Below are positions 8,737 to 14,845 of a stretch of 15,976 bases of DNA, in pieces (the first letter of the stretch is position 1; each line of letters opens with the position of its first letter). The notes below the pieces were generated by a model. The model did no database searches, was not told the DNA's origin, and was given only the letters and a program-made list of their open reading frames with translations. The stretch is from Candidatus Caccovivens faecavium (GTDB lineage Bacteria > Bacillota > Clostridia > Christensenellales > UBA1242): assembly GCA_018715545.1 (NCBI GenBank), contig DVLK01000019.1:1-15976 (forward strand), read 5' to 3'. The position numbers and the translations under genes were made by a program.

Positions 8737-9170
8737 GCAACCCTCCTAATACCACCACCAAAACTATCAATAAGTATCGTTCCAAATTCGCTAAAATCAT
8801 TGACTGTTTTGTTCCAAACATAAGCAAATACGGAGTGTTGTCCTTCTGAATATTCAATCAAAAGTTCGTCCCATTCTTCTTTGTAGTCGGTGACAATTAA
8901 AAAATTGTACAGTTCGCCAAACTCTGCATATTCGTGAGTTATTGCATAAACTGTACAATTATATTTTTCTTCGAGCCATTTAATTTTGTTTTGCACATCT
9001 TCATCTTGCCAAGCCCAGTAGCCAGCAAATCTTTCAAAGAAACAAACTTCATCGTTATTTTCAAAGCCTTTTATGTAAGGTTTGTAAATATCAAGTTGTT
9101 TCATAAATTTAAGTGCTAATTCTTTTCTTTCTTCTTTTGTGGTGTTTGCTTTTTTAATTTCTTTTTCCAT
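8733..9170 (-). CDS. Hypothetical protein (145 aa) between ardA and pcfK
   Basis: I cannot name the family. The protein is soluble, acidic and rich in aromatic residues. Features that look conserved are F-F-E-R-F-A-G-Y-W-A-W-Q, Y-N-C-T-V-Y-A-I-T-H-E-Y-A-E-F-G-E, and a glycine-rich end F-G-G-G-I-R-R. The start has AAAGGAG at good spacing, 18 nt after the ardA stop, and the stop overlaps pcfK as ATGA. Its position between an antirestriction gene and a PcfK-like gene makes it a candidate anti-defence or element-maintenance protein by association only. Confidence 0.8.
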   Translation of the reverse strand: MEKEIKKANTTKEERKELALKFMKQLDIYKPYIKGFENNDEVCFFERFAGYWAWQDEDVQNKIKWLEEKYNCTVYAITHEYAEFGELYNFLIVTDYKEEWDELLIEYSEGQHSVFAYVWNKTVNDFSEFGTILIDSFGGGIRRVA

Positions 9171-9188
9171 ATTTTTAATCTCCTTTAA

Positions 9189-9734
9189 TTAACAAATTTC
9201 AATAATGCCATCGCTATATTCTTCACAATAGCAATCACCCATGTATTTCCCATAGGCTTCAAAGTCTATAAAGCTTTCTAAAACTTCTGGTATTTGATAA
9301 CACATTTCTCCGTATATCATTCGTCCGTAATCTTCCCAATCATAGCCCTTGTATATGTGAATATCATCGTCCCATCGTGAGCCTTTATTGTTCACTAATT
9401 CTTCAAAATCGTCAAAGTTTCTCACACCTAAATACGCTTGCATAACTTCGTATTTATAACTGTCTGTTAAAACTTCTGCTTCTTTTAATAATTCAAATAA
9501 TGTTTTTGGGTGACTATAATCGCAGTTTATTCCGTCAGTGTTAAAACCTTCAATGTCCTGAATAAAGAGTTCTTCATCTATGCCTTTAAGTTTAAAACCT
9601 TCTTTTTTAAGTTCTTTTTCAATCTCGCTCCAATCTTCATAATCAGCAAGATTTAGCCATTTTGAACCTAATGCTCTTTCGTTGCATTCATTGTATGAAC
9701 CCCAAGAGCCAATAACCATTTGTATTTCGCACAT
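9189..9734 (-). CDS. ardA: Antirestriction protein ArdA
   Basis: A 181-aa ArdA-family protein. ArdA proteins are strongly acidic DNA mimics that bind type I restriction-modification enzymes and help incoming conjugative elements escape restriction. The N-terminus carries I-G-S-W-G-S-Y-N-E-C-N-E-R-A-L-G-S-K-W (residues 8-26), and E-L-F-I-Q-D-I-E-G follows near residue 60. Asp and Glu are abundant throughout, as expected. A longer frame starts at 9809, but AAAAGGAG sits just before the ATG at 9734, and the longer form would add a basic leader overlapping the upstream gene. The start lies 13 nt after the previous stop. Length fits the family. Confidence 0.93.
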   Translation of the reverse strand: MCEIQMVIGSWGSYNECNERALGSKWLNLADYEDWSEIEKELKKEGFKLKGIDEELFIQDIEGFNTDGINCDYSHPKTLFELLKEAEVLTDSYKYEVMQAYLGVRNFDDFEELVNNKGSRWDDDIHIYKGYDWEDYGRMIYGEMCYQIPEVLESFIDFEAYGKYMGDCYCEEYSDGIIEIC

Positions 9735-9747
9735 ATTTTTTCTCCTT

Positions 9748-9990
9748 TTAATCTTCAATGTTTTCAAAGTCGTCAACAGCAATTTTTTCATATTGACAAC
9801 CATATTCAAAATAGAGATTATTTTCTTTATCTCTTTTTAAGTCATATTCAATGACACTAATTTTACCTTGATTTGTTATAGCTAAAGTGATTGTCATCTT
9901 ATCAAAGTTGATATCAACAATATTAAATATGATTTCTGTATAACCATCAAAGTATTGAAATTCTTTCAAATAATAATTTTGATTTTCCAT
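9748..9990 (-). CDS. Small hypothetical protein (80 aa) upstream of ardA
   Basis: Unknown function. The acidic, soluble product begins M-E-N-Q-N-Y-Y-L-K-E-F and alternates hydrophobic and polar residues in a beta-strand-like pattern (E-I-I-F-N-I-V-D-I and M-T-I-T-L-A-I-T). AAAAGGAG at good spacing precedes the ATG, and the junctions on both sides are 12-13 nt, matching the rest of the operon. No membrane segment or metal-binding motif is seen. Confidence 0.7.
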   Translation of the reverse strand: MENQNYYLKEFQYFDGYTEIIFNIVDINFDKMTITLAITNQGKISVIEYDLKRDKENNLYFEYGCQYEKIAVDDFENIED

Positions 9991-10002
9991 TTTTAACTCC
10001 TT

Positions 10003-10290
10003 TTAATTTAAAATTCTAAACCATAGCGAGTAGCAGTTTTCAATTTCAAGATTTACGATTTGATGCTTTTCATTTTCAAATTCGATTTCTTCAAATTCAT
10101 TGAAACTGCCTTTGAATTCGTTTGTAGAATTGACTAATTTATGGCAATATCTGATGCAATCTTCATAAATTTTGGATTTTGTATAAAGATTTTCATCATC
10201 AATTTCGCCAAAACCCACAAATCTGAAAGAACCTTTTTTAGTAAATTTTGTTAGACTAAACTTTACTTTTTTTCTTTCTTTTTCGTTCAT
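10003..10290 (-). CDS. Small hypothetical protein (95 aa), first gene of the ardA operon
   Basis: Unknown function. The first 20 residues are very basic (N-E-K-E-R-K-K-V-K-F, then T-K-F-T-K-K-G), while the C-terminal half is acidic (E-F-E-E-I-E-F-E-N-E). It has the strongest ribosome-binding site in the operon, AAGGAGG, in a leader of about 110 nt from the proposed promoter. As first gene beside ardA it could be a regulator or an anti-defence protein, but no recognisable DNA-binding motif is visible. Confidence 0.7.
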   Translation of the reverse strand: MNEKERKKVKFSLTKFTKKGSFRFVGFGEIDDENLYTKSKIYEDCIRYCHKLVNSTNEFKGSFNEFEEIEFENEKHQIVNLEIENCYSLWFRILN

Positions 10291-10316
10291 TTTTATTTAC
10301 CTCCTTATATGAATTT

Positions 10317-10328
10317 GCCTTTTGGCAG
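10317..10328 (-). other. Short hairpin in the leader of the ardA operon
   Basis: A TGCC-AAAA-GGCA hairpin on the - strand lies shortly upstream of the AAGGAGG site of the first gene. It overlaps a second possible pairing, TTGCC with GGCAA. It could modulate translation, but the stem is only 4-5 bp and it may be chance. Confidence 0.25.
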
Positions 10329-10405
10329 TGGCAAGGTAGCAAATTTGGGGAAGCAGTCTTACACTTTGAAATCTTGTATGTATGAAGTCAACGAAACAGA
10401 AGAAA

Positions 10406-10434
10406 ATATTGTATTGAAATTCTTTAACTGACAA
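10406..10434 (-). promoter_or_regulatory. Predicted sigma-A promoter of the ardA-pcfK-pcfJ operon
   Basis: On the - strand, -35 TTGTCA (10429-10434) is followed by a 17-nt spacer and CAATAT (10406-10411); TACAAT with 15 nt is an alternative -10. It points at the first gene at 10290 and lies immediately downstream of an insulating terminator. No -10 as close to consensus is seen nearer the gene. Confidence 0.5.
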
Positions 10435-10435
10435 T

Positions 10436-10466
10436 AAAAAAAGACCAGGTTTAAAAACCTAGTCTT
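10436..10466 (-). terminator. Intrinsic terminator insulating the ardA operon
   Basis: On the - strand a stem AAGAC/GTCTT, one mismatch, then AGGT/ACCT closes a 6-nt loop and is followed by seven T. It would stop transcription coming from the tRNA-Ser side just before the operon promoter. Confidence 0.75.
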
Positions 10467-10513
10467 GAACTTTATCTTATTAAATTTAGTAGTTTAAGCA
10501 ATATTTTATTCCG

Positions 10514-10542
10514 TTGACTTCATACGAGAAATTTGCTACAAA
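10514..10542 (+). promoter_or_regulatory. Predicted sigma-A promoter facing tRNA-Ser
   Basis: TTGACT (10514-10519), a 17-nt spacer and TACAAA (10537-10542) on the + strand, near consensus. The -35 lies within the right arm of the inverted repeat. It points toward a small ORF with a good ribosome-binding site and then antisense across the tRNA. Confidence 0.5.
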
Positions 10543-10577
10543 AGACACAACAAAAGCAAAGAATATAAGGAGTATCA

Positions 10578-10709
10578 TTGCCATTTGTTAAGAACAAAGA
10601 TAAACATTTTAGTCAGTATTCTTTTTTCTCCATTGTCCAAGCTCATCTCTTTGCTGATTTATCCAGTTTAAATGAGATGCATTTTCTATCTTTGGTCTTT
10701 CAAAATTAA
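10578..10709 (+). CDS. Possible 43-aa ORF with TTG start
   Basis: A TTG codon five nt after AAGGAG opens a 43-codon frame ending at TAA. The product would begin M-P-F-V-K-N-K-D-K-H and is rich in Phe, Ser and Leu. In its favour are the promoter at 10514-10542 and the ribosome-binding site. Against it are the rare start codon, the short length, the lack of any recognised family, and a competing hydrophilic frame on the opposite strand. Confidence 0.25.
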   Translation: MPFVKNKDKHFSQYSFFSIVQAHLFADLSSLNEMHFLSLVFQN

Positions 10710-10740
10710 CAATAATCCCAAAGCAATCCCATAAATAAAA
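10609..10740 (-). pseudogene. Possible 3' coding remnant downstream of tRNA-Ser
   Basis: The - strand frame ending at 10609 reads like a real protein tail (F-E-R-P-K-I-E-N-A-S-H-L-N-W-I-N, then R-D-E-L-G-Q-W-R-K-K). The frame runs back into the tRNA terminator and has no ATG, GTG or ribosome-binding site. An ATG one frame over stops after eight codons. It may be the end of a gene cut off by integration, or simply a chance open frame. Confidence 0.25.
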
Positions 10741-10772
10741 ATACGAAACAAATCCTAACGGTTGTTTCGTAT
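10734..10772 (-). terminator. Intrinsic terminator of tRNA-Ser
   Basis: A perfect 11-bp stem, ATACGAAACAA/TTGTTTCGTAT, with a 10-nt loop, followed on the - strand by TTTTTATTT. It lies 10 nt past the tRNA 3' end. Confidence 0.8.
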
Positions 10773-10782
10773 GAACTTCTCT

Positions 10783-10874
<92 letters not shown>

Positions 10875-10883
10875 ATCTTTTTG

Positions 10884-10913
10884 ATTATAATACAAAACAT
10901 CCTATTTTTTCAA
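10884..10913 (-). promoter_or_regulatory. Promoter of tRNA-Ser
   Basis: -35 TTGAAA (10908-10913), an 18-nt spacer and a consensus -10 TATAAT (10884-10889) on the - strand. The -10 ends 9 nt before the mature tRNA 5' end. Confidence 0.75.
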
Positions 10914-10941
10914 GTATTTTTTTGTATTTTCAAAAAGACAA

Positions 10942-10981
10942 TGAAAAATTTTATGCATTTATTTGCATGCTGAAATTTTCA
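10942..10981 (-). terminator. Possible terminator after the 65-aa ORF
   Basis: An imperfect inverted repeat, TGAAAATTTCAGCATGCA against TGCATAAAATTTTTCA on the - strand, followed by a T-rich stretch. It lies between the small ORF ending at 11078 and the tRNA promoter. I see no gene in the roughly 200-nt AT-rich stretch 10875-11077. Confidence 0.4.
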
Positions 10982-11077
10982 ATTTAAATTTGCGTCTGTC
11001 GGATTTGATTTTCTAAATTTTTATTAAATTGCAAATTAAAGTATCTCGACTTAATTTAAAACACATTTTTAATTCTT

Positions 11078-11275
11078 TTAGTTGATATAATCAAACTTTG
11101 GAAGGCTTGTTAGATTAAATCGTGGAGAAAATGAAAATTCTTTTGCAAAGGGCTCTGCCGTAGTTTTAGGCACTCTCTGATAAGAAGAAGACGAAATGGA
11201 TTTCTTATAACCTTGATTTTTTGACCGCTGAGAGGATGATAGATTATTTGAAATTCTACTCTTTGATATCATCAT
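11078..11275 (-). CDS. Small Ser-rich basic hypothetical protein (65 aa)
   Basis: Unknown. The product begins M-M-I-S-K-S-R-I-S-N-N-L and is rich in Ser, Lys and Arg, with little sign of a globular fold. Support comes from a GGAG site five nt before the ATG and a possible terminator downstream. It starts 64 nt after the stop of the Spo0A-like gene on the same strand, so it may be co-transcribed with it. An overlapping + strand frame (11221-11439) has no ribosome-binding site and is probably the shadow. Confidence 0.45.
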   Translation of the reverse strand: MMISKSRISNNLSSSQRSKNQGYKKSISSSSYQRVPKTTAEPFAKEFSFSPRFNLTSLPKFDYIN

Positions 11276-11339
11276 TTCTTCTCCAATACAAAGCTTATTA
11301 TTCTATAAAATCTTTAAATAAATTTATTTCTAAAAGATA

Positions 11340-11711
11340 TTATGCGCCTGGATTATCAACCAATTTCATATTATATGCAGTTGCTAAAATTCTGATAAAT
11401 CTTCCAGAACTAGGCCTTTTGTTTTCATCTATTATTTGAGTATTAAATATTTTATTAACCTCCTGCAAGCCTTTATGTACATATGCCTTTTCTATGGCAC
11501 TCCTGATACTTCTTTCAACACAATAAGCCTTAGTATTATATTTTTCAGCAACCCTTCCATATAAGCCGTCACACAACTTTTTAGCCAATTCTGCATCTTT
11601 AATGGCAAATTCAACAGCGCTAACAAGATAATCAAATCCATCCAAGTCTATCCTAATTCCGATTCTTATCAACAAACGCCTAATAGATAATTGAAGTTTT
11701 TCTTCTTCCAT
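11340..11711 (-). CDS. Stand-alone Spo0A C-terminal (DNA-binding output) domain protein
   Basis: This 123-aa protein corresponds almost entirely to the effector domain of Spo0A, the sporulation master regulator. Matching segments are L-L-I-R-I-G-I, then G-F-D-Y-L-V-S-A-V, A-E-K-Y-N-T, V-E-R-S-I-R-S-A-I-E (65-74, the recognition-helix region), V-N-K-I-F-N-T and P-S-S-G-R-F-I. The phosphorylatable receiver domain that normally precedes it is absent, so control by phosphorelay is not expected. A longer frame starts at 11744, but AAAAGGAG lies just before the ATG at 11711. It probably binds 0A-box-like DNA, though its targets are unknown. Its promoter appears to lie inside the terminator hairpin of the preceding gene. 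Confidence 0.9.
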   Translation of the reverse strand: MEEEKLQLSIRRLLIRIGIRIDLDGFDYLVSAVEFAIKDAELAKKLCDGLYGRVAEKYNTKAYCVERSIRSAIEKAYVHKGLQEVNKIFNTQIIDENKRPSSGRFIRILATAYNMKLVDNPGA

Positions 11712-11742
11712 AATATTCTCCTTTTCGTAAAAATTATGTAGC

Positions 11743-11780
11743 AAAAAAAGCTACCATATGTATTATAACATAGTGGTAGC
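11743..11780 (-). terminator. Intrinsic terminator of the SIMPL-domain gene
   Basis: A 12-bp stem with one bulge, GCTACCACTATGT paired with ACATATGGTAGC, around a short AT loop, followed on the - strand by seven T. It is 48 nt after the stop of the SIMPL gene. Confidence 0.8.
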
Positions 11781-11791
11781 CAAAACTCCAA
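11762..11791 (-). promoter_or_regulatory. Predicted promoter of the Spo0A-like gene, overlapping the terminator
   Basis: -35 TTGGAG (11786-11791), an 18-nt spacer and a perfect TATAAT (11762-11767) on the - strand. The -10 coincides with the loop of the upstream terminator. The predicted transcript would begin near GGTAGC and could fold GTAGC-T7-GCTAC at its 5' end. Confidence 0.5.
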
Positions 11792-11828
11792 ACAATTTTA
11801 ATAAAAGGTGCAATATTTTACAAAACAT

Positions 11829-12491
11829 TTACACAAATTTTACTATAACTTTTGCATTAACAGTGATATTCTGATCACCAAAATCTATTCCATCGCAATA
11901 AGTTTTATATAGATAATTCGATGAATAAGCATAATCTTCTTTGATTGAAACAATCTCCAATCCTTCTCCTCCTAAGCACTGACATTTACTCTTTGCATTT
12001 TCCACAGCAAGCCCGATAGCCTCTTCGTAAGCCTTGTCAAAATTAGAAGATGAATAGGTGATATTTCTAATTGAAGTCACTCCATCTTCGATAATCTTAT
12101 CAATATATGTTTTTGTTTCTTCTAAGTTATTGATTGTGAAAGAAATTATAGTATTTGTGCAATAACCAGATGAACTTTTCCCCTCATTATAATCATAACA
12201 AGCATAGGTTGAAAAGCTATCAATCATAACATTTTCCGCTCCTGAATTTTTTAAATCGATCATAATTTTATCTGTAATTTCAAGGTTACTATCTTTTGCC
12301 TTGACGCTATCCATGTCCACCGTCTGTATCTCTGCTGAGATTTTTGCAGTGTCAGGCGCCACCTCTATTGACGCATCACCGATAACAGAAATGCATTTTA
12401 ATCCTGCCTCTGCCTGAACTGGAACACCAGCCGAGAATGATATAGCCAAAGTCAAAACTAAGGCAAACAAAAATAAAAGTTTTCTTTTCAT
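11829..12491 (-). CDS. Secreted SIMPL-domain (DUF541) protein
   Basis: A 220-aa protein with an N-terminal signal peptide: M-K-R-K, a hydrophobic core, and a likely cleavage site after V-Q-A or A-E-A near residue 27-29. The mature part begins with the SIMPL/DUF541 signature I-S-V-I-G-D-A-S-I-E-V-A-P-D-T-A-K-I, followed by A-K-D-S-N at about 65 and a C-terminal beta-rich section ending N-A-K-V-I-V-K-F-V. There is no cell-wall anchor or lipobox, so the protein is probably released or loosely envelope-associated. The molecular function of this family in Firmicutes is unclear. The start has AGGAGG at good spacing. It is followed by its own terminator, so it is probably monocistronic. Confidence 0.88.
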   Translation of the reverse strand: MKRKLLFLFALVLTLAISFSAGVPVQAEAGLKCISVIGDASIEVAPDTAKISAEIQTVDMDSVKAKDSNLEITDKIMIDLKNSGAENVMIDSFSTYACYDYNEGKSSSGYCTNTIISFTINNLEETKTYIDKIIEDGVTSIRNITYSSSNFDKAYEEAIGLAVENAKSKCQCLGGEGLEIVSIKEDYAYSSNYLYKTYCDGIDFGDQNITVNAKVIVKFV

Positions 12492-12567
12492 ACAACCTCC
12501 TCGCTAAGAAGAGTGTGCAATCTCTTTACTTTTATGTTGTCTTATTTTGACTATTTTTAATGAATAA

Positions 12568-12614
12568 TGTTTTGCAACATATGTAAAGGCAAGCTTTACG
12601 GTTTTTAATAAAGC
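12568..12614. other. Cluster of short alternative hairpins upstream of the SIMPL gene
   Basis: The 221-nt gap 12492-12712 contains ATGTT-TTGC-AACAT (12568-12581), GTAAAG-GCAAG-CTTTAC (12583-12599, followed on the + strand by TTTTT) and a competing GCTTTA/TAAAGC pair (12593-12614). They may terminate the methyltransferase transcript or form a leader, but no clear promoter or known riboswitch is seen. Confidence 0.3.
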
Positions 12615-12712
12615 CATATAAAATTATCAGGCATAATCACACAAAATTAATATATGCCAAATGTCGTTTTCTTTATAAAAACTTTCGCATAATAAAGTAA
12701 CTATCTATACCA

Positions 12713-13651
12713 TTAACCTGCTGATTTTGGCAAACAAATCAAAACAATCTCAGTTGCATATAGGTTACCTCCGTAATATCTAAGATAAAAATCGTACTTA
12801 TCAGTATAACTTTGAATAAGTTTTGGAATGGTAATTATATCATCATTACTATGATATACAGATATAAACAATTTCGGTAAATCATCTTTTATATGTTGCC
12901 TTACCCCTTTAATCGCACTTATCTCTCCGCCTTCGATATCCATTTTTATCATGGTGATTTTTTCTTTAATGTCGTCATCTAATGACACAGCATCAACCGC
13001 CAATTCCCCTTCTTCTTGCGCTCTGTTGGCGGATGAAGAGGCCGAATTTACATTCAAATAAAGCTTACCTGCCTTTTCAGCCACCGCTAGATTTCTTATT
13101 TCAATATTTGATAGATTAGCAAAATTATTTTTCATATAATCCATCATATTTTCAGTTATTTCGTAACAATAAATTTTGTTATAGCTTTTTCCATAGGAAG
13201 TTATAAAATCTAGTACTGTATCACCAGTATATGCACCAACATCGACAAACACTTCATTTTTGCAAGAAGGGAGCAAGTCTAAATCAAAGTAGTGCTTGTA
13301 TGTTTTATCAGCAACCAAGTTAAGCCCATATAAATCAAAATTATAATAATTGTTTAAAACAGACAATAACACAACTTTTGATTTGTAGTCTTTTAATAAG
13401 TTATATAACCAAACAAAATCTTCTCTTTTTTCTTTAAAGATTTTGGCTTTCTTTTTGAAGATATCGAAGTCCTCATTTTCCTCGCTAAGTGTACCCCAAA
13501 AATTAAAGTCTTTGAAAAAACTTTCTAATGATTTTTTAATATTTGCAGGCAAACTTTTATAGAATAAAATCATCTTTTTTTCAATTTCTTCCCTAGGTAA
13601 AACTTCAAATTCCTTTATTATTTTAAAAAATTTTTCATCAATAAAATTCAT
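12713..13651 (-). CDS. FkbM-family SAM-dependent methyltransferase
   Basis: A 312-aa protein. The N-terminal ~110 residues are helical, Lys- and Phe-rich, and not recognised. The Rossmann methyltransferase domain follows, with SAM motif V-D-V-G-A-Y-T-G-D at 136-144, the acidic strand-2 motif Y-C-Y-E-I, and the FkbM-type M-D-I-E-G-G-E-x3-I-x-G (237-248). It probably O-methylates a small molecule or glycan; the substrate is unknown. There is no signal peptide or membrane segment. The start has AAGGGG 7 nt upstream and a TATAAT-like -10 at 13709-13714 with a poor -35. No biosynthetic neighbours are visible, so it cannot be assigned to a pathway. Confidence 0.85.
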   Translation of the reverse strand: MNFIDEKFFKIIKEFEVLPREEIEKKMILFYKSLPANIKKSLESFFKDFNFWGTLSEENEDFDIFKKKAKIFKEKREDFVWLYNLLKDYKSKVVLLSVLNNYYNFDLYGLNLVADKTYKHYFDLDLLPSCKNEVFVDVGAYTGDTVLDFITSYGKSYNKIYCYEITENMMDYMKNNFANLSNIEIRNLAVAEKAGKLYLNVNSASSSANRAQEEGELAVDAVSLDDDIKEKITMIKMDIEGGEISAIKGVRQHIKDDLPKLFISVYHSNDDIITIPKLIQSYTDKYDFYLRYYGGNLYATEIVLICLPKSAG

Positions 13652-13774
13652 GGAAATCCCCTTAAAAAAATATGAAAATTAAATAAAAATTGTTAAAATA
13701 ATAAAAAAATTATAAAAAATGCATAAAAAACAAATAAAAAATAGTTTTTTTGTGTTTTTGGCATATTTTTAAGA

Positions 13775-14323
13775 TTAAACTACTTTAAAATAATTTCTTT
13801 TATAATTATAATATCGCTTAGCCTGCTCACATTTTTTTAGATAATTACGAGTTTCTTCAAACGGCACCACTTTGAGCGCTCCATTTGCATCTAAGTTATC
13901 TTCATCACTTAGCCATTTTTGAACATTTCCTGGACCTGCATTATACGCGCACAGCACAAGAGCCTCATCTTCAAATTCTTCTGATAGTAGAGAGAGATAG
14001 TAAGTGCCAAGCATTATGTTATCTTCTGGCTTTTTTAAATCATACTCTCCATACTTTAATTTTTTGGCTAAATACTCAGCAGTTGAGGGAAGCAGTTGCA
14101 TCAATCCTTCCGCACCTTTAAGCGATACAGCGGTGTTATTGTAACCACTTTCACATTTAATTACACTCGCAATCAAGACAGGATCCATATCAAATGTTTC
14201 TGCGGCTATTGCAATTTCGCTTTCGTATTTGAGAGGGAAAAGATAACCATAGATACAACTTATTCCAAACATTGCTAGGAATAAAAAAGAGAAAGTTAGA
14301 AACAGACTCATAACATATTTCAT
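13775..14323 (-). CDS. Lytic transglycosylase (SLT domain), membrane-anchored
   Basis: A 182-aa peptidoglycan lytic transglycosylase of the Slt family, which cleaves the MurNAc-GlcNAc bond to form 1,6-anhydroMurNAc. A hydrophobic segment at about 6-28 serves as signal anchor or signal peptide. The catalytic Glu is E58 in C-E-S-G-Y, followed by G-A-E-G-L-M-Q-L-L-P-S-T-A (70-82), the A-Y-N-A-G-P-G-N-V motif (126-134) and E-T-R-N-Y at the C-terminus. The length fits the short Gram-positive YjbJ-like forms. No clear ribosome-binding site precedes the ATG at 14323; an internal ATG at codon 5 is no better placed. Confidence 0.93.
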   Translation of the reverse strand: MKYVMSLFLTFSFLFLAMFGISCIYGYLFPLKYESEIAIAAETFDMDPVLIASVIKCESGYNNTAVSLKGAEGLMQLLPSTAEYLAKKLKYGEYDLKKPEDNIMLGTYYLSLLSEEFEDEALVLCAYNAGPGNVQKWLSDEDNLDANGALKVVPFEETRNYLKKCEQAKRYYNYKRNYFKVV

Positions 14324-14357
14324 AGAGTTATTTTATGAAAAATAAGCTTTTATATGT

Positions 14358-14385
14358 ATTAGCAAAACAAAAAAGTCTTGCTAAT
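14358..14385 (-). other. Hairpin between the DUF3343 and SLT genes
   Basis: ATTAGCAAGAC pairs with GTTTTGCTAAT on the - strand (11 bp with one G-T) around a TTTTTT loop. There is no T run after the stem, so it is not a typical terminator. It lies 35 nt before the transglycosylase start, which lacks a good ribosome-binding site. Confidence 0.4.
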
Positions 14386-14392
14386 TGCTCCG

Positions 14393-14632
14393 CTATATCT
14401 TCATGTAGTCATTATAGCTGTAAAATCCAGAAAATGACATATTAAGCCTAGAATTTACAAGGTCGCGAGCCTTTACCATGTATTCATTTAAAAATTTCAC
14501 AGAAATGCCACAGGCGTGACCAATGCGATTTGGAGTGTTAATTATTGCGCATGGGATATTGTGCGCACGCAAGAGCCTTGCAAACGCAAGAGTGGCGGAG
14601 CGTGATTTAAACACTGCAATACAGTAATTCAT
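14393..14632 (-). CDS. DUF3343 protein
   Basis: A 79-aa DUF3343 protein. The family is described as a putative Se/S-carrier-like protein and is often found beside selenium or sulfur metabolism genes. It shows I-A-V-F-K-S-R-S-A-T-L-A at the start, I-I-N-T-P as the central motif, and a conserved H-A-C-G-I-S-V-K-F, whose Cys is the likely reactive residue. A frame opening at 14650 adds six residues, but GAGG lies just before the ATG at 14632, so I chose that start. It is transcribed away from the cysteine desulfurase-family gene across a 213-nt AT-rich gap. Function is inferred only from family and neighbourhood. Confidence 0.85.
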   Translation of the reverse strand: MNYCIAVFKSRSATLAFARLLRAHNIPCAIINTPNRIGHACGISVKFLNEYMVKARDLVNSRLNMSFSGFYSYNDYMKI

Positions 14633-14845
14633 AATTTCCTCTATGCACAAAATTTCCCTATTATTATTATATTAATAATGTATTAAGAAGTTGCACTGAC
14701 AAAACGAATTTAAAGACACAAAAACAATTCTTTAAGCTTAAATAAATAAAAAAATAAAAAAATAAAAGAAAATTATTAATAAATTATAAAAAAATTATTA
14801 AAAAACATAAAAACCAACAAATTTTTATAAAAAGGAAACACAGGA
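14633..14845. promoter_or_regulatory. AT-rich divergent spacer with low-complexity A/T tracts
   Basis: This gap separates the divergent DUF3343 and desulfurase genes and must carry both promoters. A TATAAT within TTAATATAATAATAATAG on the - strand side (near 14665-14680) is a candidate -10 for DUF3343, with no good -35. From about 14740 to 14815 the + strand is almost only A and T, with repeated ATAAAAAA units. An AAAAAGGAAA site precedes the desulfurase ATG. Confidence 0.4.

Larger units (their letters stand above)
10336..10539. repeat. Interrupted inverted repeat around the ardA-operon promoter region
   Basis: The left arm contains GTAGCAAATTT (10336-10346) and GTATGAAGTCAACG (10380-10393). 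The right arm contains the exact complements CGTTGACTTCATAC (10512-10525) and AAATTTGCTAC (10529-10539), with different spacing between blocks. AAAATATTG is also roughly mirrored closer to the centre. The two arms flank the operon promoter and a terminator. The arms may be regulator or recombinase binding sites, or remnants of a duplicated promoter. Confidence 0.6.

Noticed and set aside
9735..9809. Longer ardA start adding 25 residues
   Set aside because: The added leader is basic, unlike ArdA, overlaps the upstream gene, and lacks a ribosome-binding site as good as the one at 9734.
11221..11439. 72-aa + strand ORF opposite the Spo0A-like and 65-aa genes
   Set aside because: It has no ribosome-binding site and overlaps the well-supported Spo0A-domain gene on the other strand; it is a shadow frame.
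13655..13770. AT-rich tract as a replication origin or DnaA-box cluster
   Set aside because: It is only A/T-biased spacer; no DnaA boxes or iterons are recognisable, and similar tracts occur in other gaps here.
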